This document shows positions 34,001 to 45,501 of a stretch of DNA of 64,000 nt, one piece after another. Each line of letters begins with the position of its first letter. The first letter of the stretch is position 1. The position numbers were made by a program, and so were the translations under genes. The notes under the pieces were generated by a model. That model saw only the letters and a list, made by a program, of their open reading frames with translations, had not been told where the DNA came from and searched no databases. Origin of the DNA: Cordylochernes scorpioides. Its lineage: Eukaryota; Arthropoda; Arachnida; Pseudoscorpiones; Chernetidae. The stretch spans positions 138,478,994 through 138,542,993 of the forward strand of contig CP092863.1 in the NCBI GenBank assembly GCA_030710605.1. Reading direction: 5' to 3'.

Positions 34001-34185
34001 TCCTTCCATGTAAATATGGCAGATATTGTGTTCTTAGGTAATTTTTATAGATTGAATATTTTGGCTAATAGAGAATTCTAAATAAAATTTGATAAATCTT
34101 CCAAATTGTATGTGAAATTTGCATAAGCTTGATATATCTGTTATTCTGCCATTATGCAGTCATTGATTTCTAAGATGTTGTTCAT

Positions 34186-34202
34186 TTATACACCACAATA
34201 AC
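34186..34202 (-). other. Empty LINE insertion site
   Basis: In reverse this reads GTTATTGTGGTGTATAA once, with GATTTAGC before it and ATGAACAAC after it, the exact outer flanks of the LINE insertion at 7296-8142. This unit never received the LINE or lost it precisely. Confidence 0.85.
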
Positions 34203-34216
34203 GCTAAATCTATAAA

Positions 34217-34391
34217 CAGGAGCACCTCCATGAGAGGACACCCCGGCTAGAGGACACCTCTCTACATTGGACAGTTTTCATTGTCAAAATTACCATTTTT
34301 ACTATTTAGCAACTCTCCGGTAAGAGGACACCTCTTCATAAAGGACACTTTTGCTCTTCAATTAGGAGTTGTCCTTTACAGGGAGGATGTA
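34217..34391 (-). mobile_element. MITE, degraded
   Basis: Counterpart of 7108-7282; starts CAGGAGCACCTCC. Confidence 0.55.
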
Positions 34392-34891
34392 TAACAAATG
34401 AAAACACCGAGTTTCTTTCACAAACAAATCAAACCTCTACTGTCCTTACTGGGTTGAAAAAATACTGAAAGGGCCTGGCTCATCAATGGTGAACTCTCCC
34501 AGAGGTTTCGCCAATTTAATCTACCAGAGAGCTTGTTTAGAGCTCTAATACTGTATTGGATCATTCTGCTTATATAAGCTACACTGAAGGGTGGAATCTT
34601 AGAAATGTTATTTAAGTAAACTATGGACATAACCTTTTAGGACAGTTGAATTAAATATCTATATTTGCATCAAGCAATGCTCTTCCACAAACAATAAGGA
34701 CATGGCCAGTTAGGTTGTTCATTTATTGAGGTTTCTCTGAGATGAACAAGGTTTTAAATGACATCTCTGCCTTTTTTGAACATTTAGTATTTTGAATAAT
34801 ATTGCTCTATGAATATTATTGCCCTAACATTTCTCTCCAAATTTTTAAAGTAATCTTAACATTAATGGCCATTCTTTTTAAATTGGATATA
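34392..34891. other. Non-coding spacer
   Basis: Counterpart of 6599-7107. The reverse ORF at 34418-34630 is not kept elsewhere. Confidence 0.4.
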
Positions 34892-36255
34892 CAGTAGAAC
34901 TACCTCTCTGTAAAGGACAACACCTAATTATAGAGCCAAAGTGTCCTTTAGGGAGAGGTGTCCTCTTACTGGAGAGCAGCTACAGTAGAACTACCTCTCT
35001 GTAAAGGACAACACCTAATTACAGAGCCAAAGTATCCTTTAGGGAGAGGTGTCCTCTTACCAGAGAGTTGCTACAGTAGAACTACCTCTCTGTAAAGGAC
35101 AACACCTAATTACAGAGCCAAAGTATCCTTTAGGGAGAGGTGTCCTCTTACCAGAGAGTTGCTACAGTAGAACTACCTCTCTGTAAAGGACAACACCTAG
35201 TTACAGAGCCAAAGGGTCCTTTAGGGAGAGGTGTCCTCTTACCAGAGAGTTGCTACAGTAGAACTACCTCTCTGTAAAGGACAACACCTAGTTACAGAGC
35301 CAAAGTATCCTTTAGGGAGAGGTGTCCTCTTACCAGAGAGTTGCTACAGTAGAACTACCTCTCTGTAAAGGACAACACCTAATTACAGAGCCAAAGTATC
35401 CTTTAGGGAGAGGTGTCCTCTTACCAGAGAGTTGCTACAGTAGAACTACCTCTCTGTAAAGGACAACACCTAGTTACAGAGCCAAAGGGTCCTTTAGGGA
35501 GAGGTGTCCTCTTACCAGAGAGTTGCTACAGTAGAACTACCTCTCTGTAAAGGACAACACCTAGTTACAGAGCCAAAGGGTCCTTTAGGGAGAGGTGTCC
35601 TCTTACCAGAGAGTTGCTACAGTAGAACTACCTCTCTGTAAAGGACAACACCTAGTTACAGAGCCAAAGGGTCCTTTAGGGAGAGGTGTCCTCTTACCAG
35701 AGAGTTGCTACAGTAGAACTACCTCTCTGTAAAGGACAACACCTAGTTACAGAGCCAAAGGGTCCTTTAGGAGAGGTGTCCTCTTACCAGAGATTTGCTA
35801 CAGTAGAACTACCTCTCTGTAAAGGACAACACCTAGTTACAGAGCCAAAGGGTCCTTTAGGGAGAGGTGTCCTCTTACCAGAGAGTTGCTACAGTAGAAC
35901 TACCTCTCTGTAAAGGACAACACCTAGTTACAGAGCCAAAATGTCCTTTAGGGAGAAGTATCCTCTTACCAGAGATTTGCTACAGTAGAACTACCTCTCT
36001 GTAAAGGACAACACCTAGTTACAGAGCCAAAATGTCCTTTAGGGAGAAGTATCCTCTTACCAGAGATTTGCTACAGTAGAACTACCTCTCTGTAAAGGAC
36101 AACACCTAGTTACAGAGCCAAAATGTTCTTTAGGGAGAGGTGTCCTCTTACCAGAGAGTTAATAAATAGTGAAAATGGTAATTTTTCAAATTAAAAACTG
36201 TCCTTTATAGAATGGTGTCCTCTAGCGTGAGTGTCCTCTCATGGAGGTTCTACTG
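34892..36255. repeat. MITE half expanded into a 91-bp tandem array
   Basis: The 91-bp unit runs from CAGTAGAACTACCTC to GAGAGTTGCTA. Starts at 34892, 34983 and 35074 show the exact period, and about 13 more or less identical units precede one full MITE (36074-36255) ending GGAGGTTCTACTG. Other units have a single extra half (6329-6598, 55825-56094). Confidence 0.9.
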
Positions 36256-36357
36256 TGTAATGTTTTAGGTTTTCTCTCGCTTTAATTGGACTTGACAAGT
36301 TACAAGATGATTCCTTAGCAGTTTCCCCCCTCCTATTTTTCCTTTTAACTTATCCCA

Positions 36358-36535
36358 AGTTTTTATATGGTGCAGGCCATGATAATCATGGTGTTTAGAA
36401 TTTGGCGACTGCTCTTACTGTAAGTATACCACATGTCTACATATGTAGAAAGCATTTTTTCACTTACAAATGTGCCAGATAGCCCTGTTTGGTTACTTGC
36501 ATTTACTGGTGGGGTTGGACTTTTGCAAGAAGTTA
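36358..36535 (-). mobile_element. SINE body fragment
   Basis: Counterpart of 6066-6235. Confidence 0.5.
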
Positions 36536-36623
36536 ATAAGAGATTATAAACACAAGGTAATAAGACCAAATCCAAATAAATTAATAAGTTGTGACGTTTC
36601 GGTAACAGCATTGTTTATAATCT

Positions 36624-37330
36624 ACTAGCCGAATGACCCGGGCAACGCCCAGGTTTTACCCGATTAAATGTTTTTATTCAAATACTATTCGTTACAATTA
36701 TAAATTGGCGCCGTGGATGTCACTCTTGTGAAACGTCCCGCTCCAAACTTTGTGTCAGAGAAGCGATATTTTTATAAAGAGATGATCTGGCTTTGTGTCT
36801 TCTGCTCGAATGAATGTTTTTCTGTTAGAATTTTGTTCCTGCACACTAAAAATGAACTGGCTTCACCCGTGGTCTCAGCTATTTGTAATTTTTCCCGATA
36901 TAATTTAGTAACTGATAATCAAACATGATACAGCAATATTGTCATCATCATTTTCTGAATAAAAATAACTATTTTTGCTCAGAACCTGTCAATTTAATTT
37001 TTTATTGGCTAAAAATCCGATAAATATCTTTTCCAGATTTTTCTCTATGTCCTGTCAAAACACGTTTTACATGTACATTAGGTCAGCTGATATTACCTCC
37101 CATCTTCACCGCTAGAGGCGCTGCTTGCGAGCGAAAAGACAAATTTGCAACGCAATTTGCAAATAACTCGAAGAATATTCGGGATAGAGACCTGATATTT
37201 TCACTATAAGTTTTTCCAGATTCTACTCTATATACTGTTAAAAATTCAGTAAGATTAGTTACGTATTGTGGACGTGTATAGCCGACATAGATACCCACAT
37301 ACATACATACACTGATTTTTATATATATAG
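36624..37330 (+). mobile_element. ACTAGCC-ended dispersed element, long copy
   Basis: Starts ACTAGCCGAATGACCCGGGC, with a GGGC/GCCC mini-hairpin, and ends in ATATATATAG. The interior frame (MDVTLVKRPAPNFVSEK...) is shared by the copies but is short and unrecognised. Absent from the same position in forward units (around 6040). Confidence 0.6.
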
Positions 37331-37844
37331 GGATTCTCCAAATTATACCTTATCATTAATAAGAGGTTGTCTCTTGTGTAAGAGATGACAGCCAGAGATC
37401 TACAAGACTGGGTAGGTGTATATAAAAGACGATGTGATGGTTTGTTAGAATAATTACTAAAGCATATATCTCCAAATATTTTATAAATTCTCATTTACAA
37501 AAAAATGAAGTTTTATTTACAAAGATGTTTGCTTGAATTCCAGTGGTATCCAAGATAGGTGATGACAGGTTTTCCAGATCATTCAAACAATCCTATACTG
37601 GAAATGAAGCAGTTCTAGTGGCTTTTTCTTGCCTGGAATATGTAGCAATCAATAGAGATTATCCCAACCATTAGAATGGATTGTTGGGATCACATAAGAA
37701 TTAATAGCAATGTGAAGTAAGGAATACAGAGAGGATTAAATCCAATAGCAATTGTTGGGAATGGGCAGCTGATGGCAGGCATTGTATAATGCTGGGAATA
37801 TGGCAATCATAGTAATGTGGGGATAGGAAAATTCCAATCGTGAC
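37331..37844. other. Non-coding spacer
   Basis: Counterpart of 5491-5995 in reverse. No conserved frame. Confidence 0.4.
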
Positions 37845-38338
37845 AGCCGTTGATAGTTTGGTATGAGAGCAAGCATTACAATCGTCGATAGTTTGGTATG
37901 CGAGCAAGCGTTAAAAGATAGTTTGGTATGCGAGCAAGCGTTACAATCGTTGATATTTTGGTATGAGAGCAAGCGTTACAATCGTTGATAGTTTGGTATG
38001 CGAGCAAGCGTTACAATCGTTGATAGTTTGGTATGAGAGCAAGCATTACAATCGTTGATAGTTTGGTATGCGAGCAAGCGTTACAATCGTTGATATTTTG
38101 GTATGAGAGCAAGCGTTACAATCGTTGATAGTTTGGTATGCGAGCAAGCGTTACAATCGCTGATAGTTTGGTATGAGATCAAGCGTTACAATCGTTGATT
38201 GTTTGGTATGCGAGCAAGCGTTACAATCGTTGATAGTTTGGTATGCGAGCAAGCGTTACAATCATTGATAGTTTGGTATGCGAACAAGCATTACAATCGT
38301 TGATAGTTTGGTATGCGAACAAGTGTTACAAATCAAAC
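37845..38338 (-). repeat. 35-bp minisatellite, about 14 units
   Basis: Unit GTTGATAGTTTGGTATGCGA plus GCAAGCGTTACAATC. Confidence 0.9.
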
Positions 38339-38489
38339 TGATCAGAGAGGTTATTAAATATATGCTCAGAATTCCTCTTATAGATCGGGCTTAATATTTG
38401 ATTATATATGAAGATTCGGTAAGCGATGGGAAATATAAAAAATATTTGAAACATAGCATTCATAGTAATGTGAGGATGGTTTGCATTCA

Positions 38490-39866
38490 ATTATATTGGG
38501 AACATGGTATTCAATAGCATTTAGGGAAGTTGATGGGGAGAATCAAAGGATGCTGGGAACATGGCATTCAATAGTATTGTGGGCAGCTGATGGGGGAAAC
38601 AAAAGATGCTGAGAACATGGCATTCAAAAACATTGTGGGCAGCTGATGGGGGGAATCAAAGAAGGCTGGGAACATGGCATTTAATAACATTGTGGGCAGC
38701 TGATGGGGCGAATTACAGGATGCTGAAAACATGGCATTCAATAGCTTTGTGGACAGCTGATGGGGGGAATCAAAGGATGCTGGGAACATGGCATTCAATA
38801 GCATTGTGGGCAGTTGATGGGGAGAATCAAAGGATGCTGGGAACATGGCATTCAATACCATTGTGGGCAGCTGATGGGGGGAATTAAAGGATGCTGGGAA
38901 CATGGCATTCAATAGCATTGTGGGCAGCTGATGGGGAGAATCAAAGGATACTGGGAACATGGCATTCAATAGCATTGTGGGCAGCTGATGGGGGGAATTA
39001 AAGGATGCTGGGAACATGGCATTCAATAGCATTGTGGGCAGCTGATGGGGAGAATCAAAGGATACTGGGAACATGGCATTCAATAGCATTGTGGGCAGCT
39101 GATGGGGGGAATTAAAGGATGCTGGGAACATGGCATTCAATAGCATTGTGGGCAGCTGATGGGGAGAATCAAAGGATACTGGGAACATGGCATTCAATAG
39201 CATTGTGGGCAGCTGATGGGGAGAATCAAAGGATGCTGGGAACATGGCATTCAATACCATTGTGGGCAGCTGATGGGGGGAATTAAAGGATGCTGGGAAC
39301 ATGGCATTCAATAGCATTGTGGGCAGTTGATGGGGAGAATCAAAGGATGCTGGGAACATGGCATTCAATACCATTGTGGGCAGCTGATGGGGGGAATCAA
39401 AGGATGCTGGGAACATGGCATTCAATAGCATTGTGGGCAGCTGATGGGGAGAATCAAAGGATACTGGGAACATGGCATTCAATAGCATTGTGGGCAGCTG
39501 ATGGGGAGAATCAAAGGATGCTGGGAACATGGCATTCAATAGCATTGTGGGCAGCTGATGGGGAGAATCAAAGGATGCTTGGAACATGGAATTCAATAGC
39601 ATTGTGGGCAGTTGATGGGGAGAATCAAAGGATGCTGTGAACATGGTATTCAATAGGATTATGGGCAGTTGATGGGGAGAATCAAAGGATGTTGGGAACA
39701 TGGCATTCAATAACATTGTGGGTAGCTGATGGGGGGAATCAAAGGATGCTGGGAACATGGCATTCAATAGCATTGTGGGCAGTTGATGGGGAATATTAAA
39801 GGATGCTGGGAGCATGGCATTCAAAAGCATTGTGGGCAGCTGATGGGGGAATTAAAGGATAGCCAA
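38490..39866 (-). repeat. 57-bp minisatellite, about 24 units, 420-codon frame
   Basis: The longest and most regular array. Because the unit is 57 bp with few indels, a 420-codon reverse frame (39830 to 38568) stays open with the 19-residue MLLNAMFPASFDSPHQLPT-like repeat, and the forward strand is open in parts too. No splice site or start context links it to the gene, and the other units break the frame, so I treat it as non-coding. Confidence 0.9.
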
Positions 39867-40730
39867 GTTTCTATATCCTTTCCTCAATTTTCTTGAATAG
39901 GAGATTCAATTGGAAGTTTCGTGATAGCGAACTTTACAGAATATCGTTAATTTGAATTTAATTTGAGCTTGAAATTTTTTCTGATTATTAAACGAGTCTT
40001 TCAAAACGTTCCAAAAGGTTTTTTAAAAATCCATAATTTGGGGCTTTTCATAGTCAAAAAGAGTTTAATGGATTATGATCTTCACAGTACATCTTTACAG
40101 ATATAGGAGCAGCAAATTTCAAATATTGGGATAGTTAAAATCTCTTCTTTAGAACATAAAAATATCAAATTAGGAATTTCACCTATTCAATTGAGATTTT
40201 AGCTTATGTAAAGCCTTGAATATCTTCATGAGAGATCGTGTTGATTTTCACGAGACGCGTGAGTTTATTTTTTCTGGCAATTTTTGAGAAAGTCCGATAT
40301 TTTACATCGTTCAACTATTGAAATACATAATTAAAGCTCTAATCGCTTAAGATGATATTTCTCCAATTTGAATTATTTAGTATATGATAAAAGTGATATA
40401 TTTGATGAAATTGAGTGATTCTTTGACATATTGAAGAAGGTGAAAATTCAACTACGTTATGAATTTCACACGTTAATTCCATTTTTGAAATGGTTTCAAA
40501 GAAATTATTGTGCAAATATCAAACCACACCACAATTTTGAGTTTACTCTGTGTCTTCCACGTAAACATTTTCTATATATTCTGCAATTATATTTCTTTAG
40601 ATAGAGGACATTTCATTTTTTGATGTCACGGACAAGCTTCTACTAGATTGCCTCAATTGATAGTATATTGAGTTTACAGGGAAGCTATTGAGCCACGTTT
40701 TGTCATCATGATATCATTTCTGGATGATAT
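39867..40730. other. AT-rich conserved non-coding spacer
   Basis: Reverse counterpart of 3598-4408. Confidence 0.45.
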
Positions 40731-40949
40731 TCACGTTGAGAGAAGAATACTCAAGTATTGAATATGGTGATCCAACATTTTTATTCTATTGATCAACAGA
40801 ATATTGTTGGTTCTCAACCAAGAATCCTTGGAGACATTTGAAAGATTCACCGTTGCACTGATCATCTTGAATGAGCAACTAGATTCAAACATATTCACTT
40901 GTGTGTTAAGACTCAAAGATGTGCAATATCTACTGACGAAATTTTCCAA
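40731..40949 (-). CDS. Conserved unrecognised open frame, copy C unit
   Basis: Reverse counterpart of 19965-20291, shortened by an indel. Shares SRYCTSLSLNTQVNMFESSC-like and MISATVNLSNVSKDSWL-like blocks. Confidence 0.28.
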   Translation of the reverse strand: MENFVSRYCTSLSLNTQVNMFESSCSFKMISATVNLSNVSKDSWLRTNNILLINRIKMLDHHIQYLSILLST

Positions 40950-41307
40950 TCGAAGATTTAGAAATGATCATACTTGATGGCTTTGAAAGGTGCGGCAAAT
41001 TTAATGTCCGCGCTCTTGATGAAAGAATACATCAAAATATAAAGATCATGATCTTCGATACATCATAAATGATCATTATATTGTTTCTTGAAAGAACCAA
41101 ACGATTCATTCCAATTCTCTAAAGATGTCTACAATGATTTGTACTATTGATTTGGTATATTAAAAGTCATTTGAGTTCAATTTGTCATGGTATCTTGATG
41201 ATGCTTCATTATGCAATACTCAGATTTTGATATCCGAAAAGATGTCTTCGCGATACTATTGTCTTGACGTATAAATAAAACGTCGGGATCAAGTAAGATG
41301 ATCTTAC

Positions 41308-41448
41308 ATTTGGTAGGATGCTCGATAAGTGACGACTCAGTTCTTCAAGGCATCGCTGACGATGACGTCCCAATACACGTCAGTCTTGTCTCACAGAACG
41401 ATGCCAGTAGGATGGTGAGAGCCGCTGTCCAAACGACTCCAATTCTTC
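41308..41448 (-). CDS. V cassette exon, gene copy C
   Basis: Acceptor TTGTTATTTCAG, donor GTAAGATC (reverse strand). The Y-compatible frame stops early as in the other V copies. The second hairpin arms CTGACG and CGTCAG are intact, with an additional inner GACGT/ACGTC pair. Confidence 0.42.
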
Positions 41449-41539
41449 CTGAAATAACAAAATACTTTGACTAACTATATTTCACATATATTCAGTCAGA
41501 AATACTCATGTAGAATGGCTTTCTATGAGTTAATTCATA

Positions 41540-41724
41540 CAGTAGAACCTCCATGAGAGGGCACTACCCTCACGCTAAAGGACACCTCTTTCTATAAAGG
41601 ACAGCTTTCATTCCCGAAATTATCATTTTTACTAATTAGAAACTCTAAGGTAAGAGGATACTTCTTTCTATAGGACAATTTCTCTCTGCAACTAGGTATT
41701 GTTCTTTACTGAAAAGTTCTACTG
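41540..41724 (-). mobile_element. pogo/Tigger-like MITE between W and V
   Basis: CAGTAGAACCTCC at the left edge, AAGTTCTACTG at the right. Confidence 0.7.
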
Positions 41725-41976
41725 AACAAAAAAAAAAACTATTCTCGGATGATTTTTTACCTCAAATAATATGATGAAAGGGATTATAATTTTTCGAAAA
41801 AGAATCCATTAAAAAAACAAGCTTATTATAAATGCTATCCTTCAAGTCCAAGCTATACTTTGATCTTAGTCAAAAGGCCAAAAAGCAATTTTTAAAAGAC
41901 TAGAACTCTGGTATCTGATATTGGCCACAGTAATCATATGTAACATAGTGTGGTTGATCAACTCAGTTCTACTTAC

Positions 41977-42118
41977 AGATAGAAATTTGCCCTGGCGTGT
42001 GCCATGCTACGGTTCCGCAAATACATCGCCGACAAGGATGTCCCCCAATCTTTGCCGGTCTTGTCCCGTGGTGCGGTTGATGTCAGTAGACGTGTCGCCG
42101 CTGCTCAGACGACTCCTC
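41977..42118 (-). CDS. W cassette exon, gene copy C (predicted C-terminus)
   Basis: Acceptor ATGTAATACAG, donor GTAAGTAG. One base completes the Y codon GT|G; the frame reads RSRLSSGDTSTDINRTTGQ, DRQRLGDILVGDVFAEP, then TAG, 37 codons in all. The stop lies about 40 nt before the donor, close enough that a further downstream exon need not trigger decay. It would complete a roughly 256-residue product with E1, X and Y of copy C if the TAG in X is read through. GACAAG/CTTGTC arms are present. Confidence 0.5.
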
Positions 42119-42371
42119 CTGTATTACATAATCTATCTTAAACTTATTGAGATTTGAATGATAAATTTCAGGGTTTTTTTTTCAAATATCACTAAATCAA
42201 TAAATATTTACAAATAGGAATCAAAAGAGAGAGAGTCACCTCTAACCTTAAAAAAAATAAAGCTTTTTGGTTCCACACTCCAGCATAGGACGTTAAGGTA
42301 GTGAGAAAAATGATCCATAACGCAGTTTATGCGATTTAAGCCCTAAGACAATCTGTATACCACGGTGTTAC

Positions 42372-42432
42372 CTCATGGTGCGGTTGGTGTCAGTAGAAAA
42401 GTCGCCGCTGCCCAGACGACTCCTTGCCCCTC
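42372..42432 (-). CDS. z cassette exon, gene copy C
   Basis: Acceptor TTTTGTAATGCAG and an altered donor GTAACACC. Carries the GGGCAAG insertion, as at 17869. Confidence 0.4.
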
Positions 42433-42695
42433 CTGCATTACAAAATATAGCTTAGGCTTATTGGGATTTGAATTATAAAATTCAGTTTTTCAAATATCAC
42501 TAAATCAATAAATGTATCTAAACATCTACCAAAAGAGTCCCCTCTTCCGTTAAAAACGAAATTAATATTTTTAAAAAAGCTTTTTGGTTCACACACATCA
42601 CCCCAGCATAAGACATTAATATAGTGATAAAAATGATCCAAAATACCAATTTATGCAAATTAAGCCCTAAAACAATCTGTATACCAAGGTCTTAC

Positions 42696-42756
42696 CTCAA
42701 GGTGCGGTTGGTGTCAGTAAATGTGAGAAAAGTCGCTCCTCCCCAGACGACTTCTC
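42696..42756 (-). CDS. z cassette exon, gene copy C
   Basis: Acceptor TGTTGTAATGCAG, donor GTAAGACC. Same sequence class as 1784 and 17562. Confidence 0.42.
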
Positions 42757-42966
42757 CTGCATTACAACATCTAACATAAGCTTCTTGAAATATAAGAAAA
42801 GAACTACTTATAAACATGTTCCAAAATTATCACCTCGCTCATTAAAAAAAAACTATTGAAAACAAAGCCTTTCGGATCATCATCCAGGTACAGAACGTTA
42901 AAGTGGCGATAAAGATTAAACCACAACACCAGTTTATGCAAATTAAACCAAAAGGCAATCTATATA

Positions 42967-43141
42967 CAGTAAAACCTCCCTTTAGCGGACACCCCGCTAG
43001 AGGACACCTCTCCACAACAGAGAGTTTTCATTTGCAAAATTACTATTTTTACTATTTGGCAACTCTCTGGTAAGAGGACACCTCCCCCTAAAGGACACTT
43101 TGGCTCTGCATTTAGATATCCTTAACAGGGAGGTTCTACTG
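42967..43141 (-). mobile_element. pogo/Tigger-like MITE
   Basis: CAGTAAAACCTCCC to GGAGGTTCTACTG, TA on both sides. Confidence 0.75.
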
Positions 43142-43443
43142 TACCATGGTTTAGAACTATGACCCTCATCAGTACAATCAAAGTTTCTATTCCATAACCT
43201 CCCAAAAAAAGGATGTTTTAAACAGGAGAGAAATGCCTCTTTTGGTACATGAATACCATATCCTACCGCAAGTTTATGTTGTATTTTAAACATATAGAGT
43301 AATTTAAACTTGGTGCATTAATGAAAAAACTAGTTATTTGTTCATTAAAGGAAAGAACAAGAAATTATAAACCAGATTTACGCTCTATTAAATTTTATAA
43401 GCTTGATAATAATTTTATTATCATTGATAATATTTTAAACAGA

Positions 43444-43558
43444 AACTTTTGGTATTTAGACTGGTACATAAAGTACCAGTGGGTGTTTCCTCCGAAAATA
43501 CTAAACTTTATGTACCAGTCTAGATACCAAAAGTTAAGTATTTTCGGAGGAAGCACCC
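43444..43558. repeat. Two interleaved inverted repeats
   Basis: Arm A 43444-43474 pairs with A' 43505-43535, and arm B 43481-43502 pairs with B' 43537-43558, one mismatch each, in the order A-B-A'-B'. Forward units have only one B-A' block (about 16828-16880), so a second, inverted block was inserted here. Confidence 0.75.
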
Positions 43559-44189
43559 AAAAACGTTTCAATTTAAAATTCTGTTCATGTCTCATATATA
43601 CTCATGAATAAAACTTAAGAAAGTGGATAGTCTTTGATGTTGCTGGTCGTCTACTTTTTGTGGAGGCAGAGACAATTTTGTTCACACTTGGTTATCTCGT
43701 GTGTCTTCAATAAAGGTCACTGTAATATCTTTCAGAGTTATTGTCTAAATCCCGATATACATGCTAAAAGGTACAACTTCCTTAAGTTTTGTTCATGAGT
43801 GTATGTATATGCATATATTGATGAAGACCAAAGCCTGAAACCACTGTCAATAGTTCACCTTTCCAAAATATTTTGAATATTAAATATGGGGGCTAAGCAC
43901 ATTCTAAGACGATGGCAACAAACATTTAGTAAATAAATGAAGCACTATAATAAAAATCCCATATAACAAAATAGTGAGAAATGCATGTATTTTTTAAATT
44001 TCGAATTTTATAGACTTTATATCTTAATAAAATATTACATTATTTCGCAATATAGTTTCTTTATCACATTACAAAATACAATAATAGCAAGATTTTCAGT
44101 CCAGGTGAGATTTGTCTAGTACTTTATTAATCAACCAGAGGTGATATTGAAATATTTGCGCCTATTACAGAGGAAATAAACAAAACAAC
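43559..44189. other. Intron segment with one 111-bp unit
   Basis: Contains a single copy (about 43680-43800) of the unit that is five-fold tandem at 16150-16735. Otherwise AT-rich. Confidence 0.5.
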
Positions 44190-44985
44190 AAACAAATTAA
44201 AACTTAAAAATTTGTGTAGTAATTCGATGGAGCCCAAATATCTTAAATTTTCTAATTGTCTTTGAATAAAATAAACAAATCCTTTGAGAATTGAGAATTC
44301 CTCTAGGGTCATATTTAGAGATAAAACAGTGTAAAGTGAGAGATAGCTAGAAACTAGACTAGACCCATGATAAAATCATTGCAAGACTAGTGAATATACA
44401 ACATAGCAAGATTTTGAGTCTAGATGAGTTTAGTGTAGAACTTCGGTGGAGCACAATTATCTTATATTTTCTAATTGTCTTTGAGAAAAATAAACAAATC
44501 CTTTGAGAATTGAGAATTCCTCTAGGGTCATATTTAGAGAAAAAACAGTGTAAAGTGAGAGATAGCTAGAAACTAGACTAGACCCATGATAAAATCATTG
44601 CAAGACTAGTGAATATACAACATAGCAAGATTTTGAGTCTAGATGAGTTTAGTGTAGAACTTCGGTGGAGCACAATTATCTTATATTTTCTAATTGTCTT
44701 TGAGAAAAATAAACAAATCCTTTGAGAATTGAGAATTCCTCTAGGGTCATATTTAGAGAAAAAACAGTGTAAAGTGAGAGATAGCTAGAAACTAGACTAG
44801 ACCCATGATAAAATCATTGCAAGACTAGTGAATATACAACAATAACAAGATTTTGAGTTTAGATGAGATAAATGTCAAACTTCGGTGGAGCACAGATCTC
44901 TTAAATTTTCTAATTGCCTTTGAATAAAATAAATAGAGCCTTTGGATATTTAGAGAACACTCTACGGTCCTATTTAAAGAAAAAA
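44190..44985. repeat. 219-bp tandem repeat in the Y-z intron
   Basis: ATTTTGAGTCTAGATGAG recurs at 44411 and 44630, and in changed form at 44850, a period of about 219-220 bp. Units one and two are nearly identical, showing a recent duplication. Confidence 0.85.
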
Positions 44986-45344
44986 CACTTTGGGAGAGAT
45001 ATAGCTATAGACTAGGCCAGACCCGTGATACAATCTATGCAAGGCTAGGGAAAATCTTGTCTTAAAGCTCCAATTATTTTATTATATTTACAAATTGTGG
45101 GGGATGATCAATTTTTATTTATACTTTGGAATTTAGATGATGTATAAGTTTCTAAGTATAGCCTTTCTGCTTTTAATACAATGTTTCTGTAATGACATTT
45201 TAATTCTTTTAAATTGGACTTATGACCTGTTTCCATGTTGTGTTTGCCTATGAGAGTTTCTTATATCTTTGGTGTCTGACATGGGTCTAAATAATTGCTA
45301 TGACAGAGAAACAAGGTGTCATTCAACAATGTAGATGTACTTAC
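44986..45344 (-). other. Intron segment next to exon Y
   Basis: Reverse counterpart of 15040-15380. No features seen. Confidence 0.4.
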
Positions 45345-45501
45345 ACATTGAAATATGCCTCAGCAAGTGGGCTCACAAGTCCCGTCAGGTAGTGCAGACG
45401 AAGACCCCCCCAAATCTTCGTCTGCAGACCCCACGTTGTGGCGCCACTTGGATGGTAATAGGTTAGGTCGTTGCCCAGACGACACTCGCTCACTCCCCCA
45501 G
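45345..45501 (-). CDS. Exon Y, gene copy C (fully open)
   Basis: Acceptor TTTTGTAATGCAG, donor GTAAGTAC on the reverse strand. Two bases complete the Ala codon from X; 51 codons follow without a stop: GGVSECRLGNDLTYYHPSGA, TTWGLQTKIWGGLRLHYLTG, LVSPLAEAYFNV, with GT left over for the next exon. This is the reference copy of Y. The central TGCAGACGAAGA/TCTTCGTCTGCA hairpin is perfect. No domain recognised. Confidence 0.58.

Noticed and set aside
33798-34009. ORFs running through the N gap
   Set aside because: They are open only because Ns do not encode stops.
36713-36928. Protein encoded by the ACTAGCC element (MDVTLVKRPAPNF...)
   Set aside because: Short, seen only within copies of one insertion family, and no known transposase or retroelement motif.
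38568-39830. 420-codon reverse ORF as a repetitive structural protein
   Set aside because: It is the 57-bp minisatellite read in a frame that happens to stay open. The other three units break it, and no start context, splice site or signal peptide supports it.
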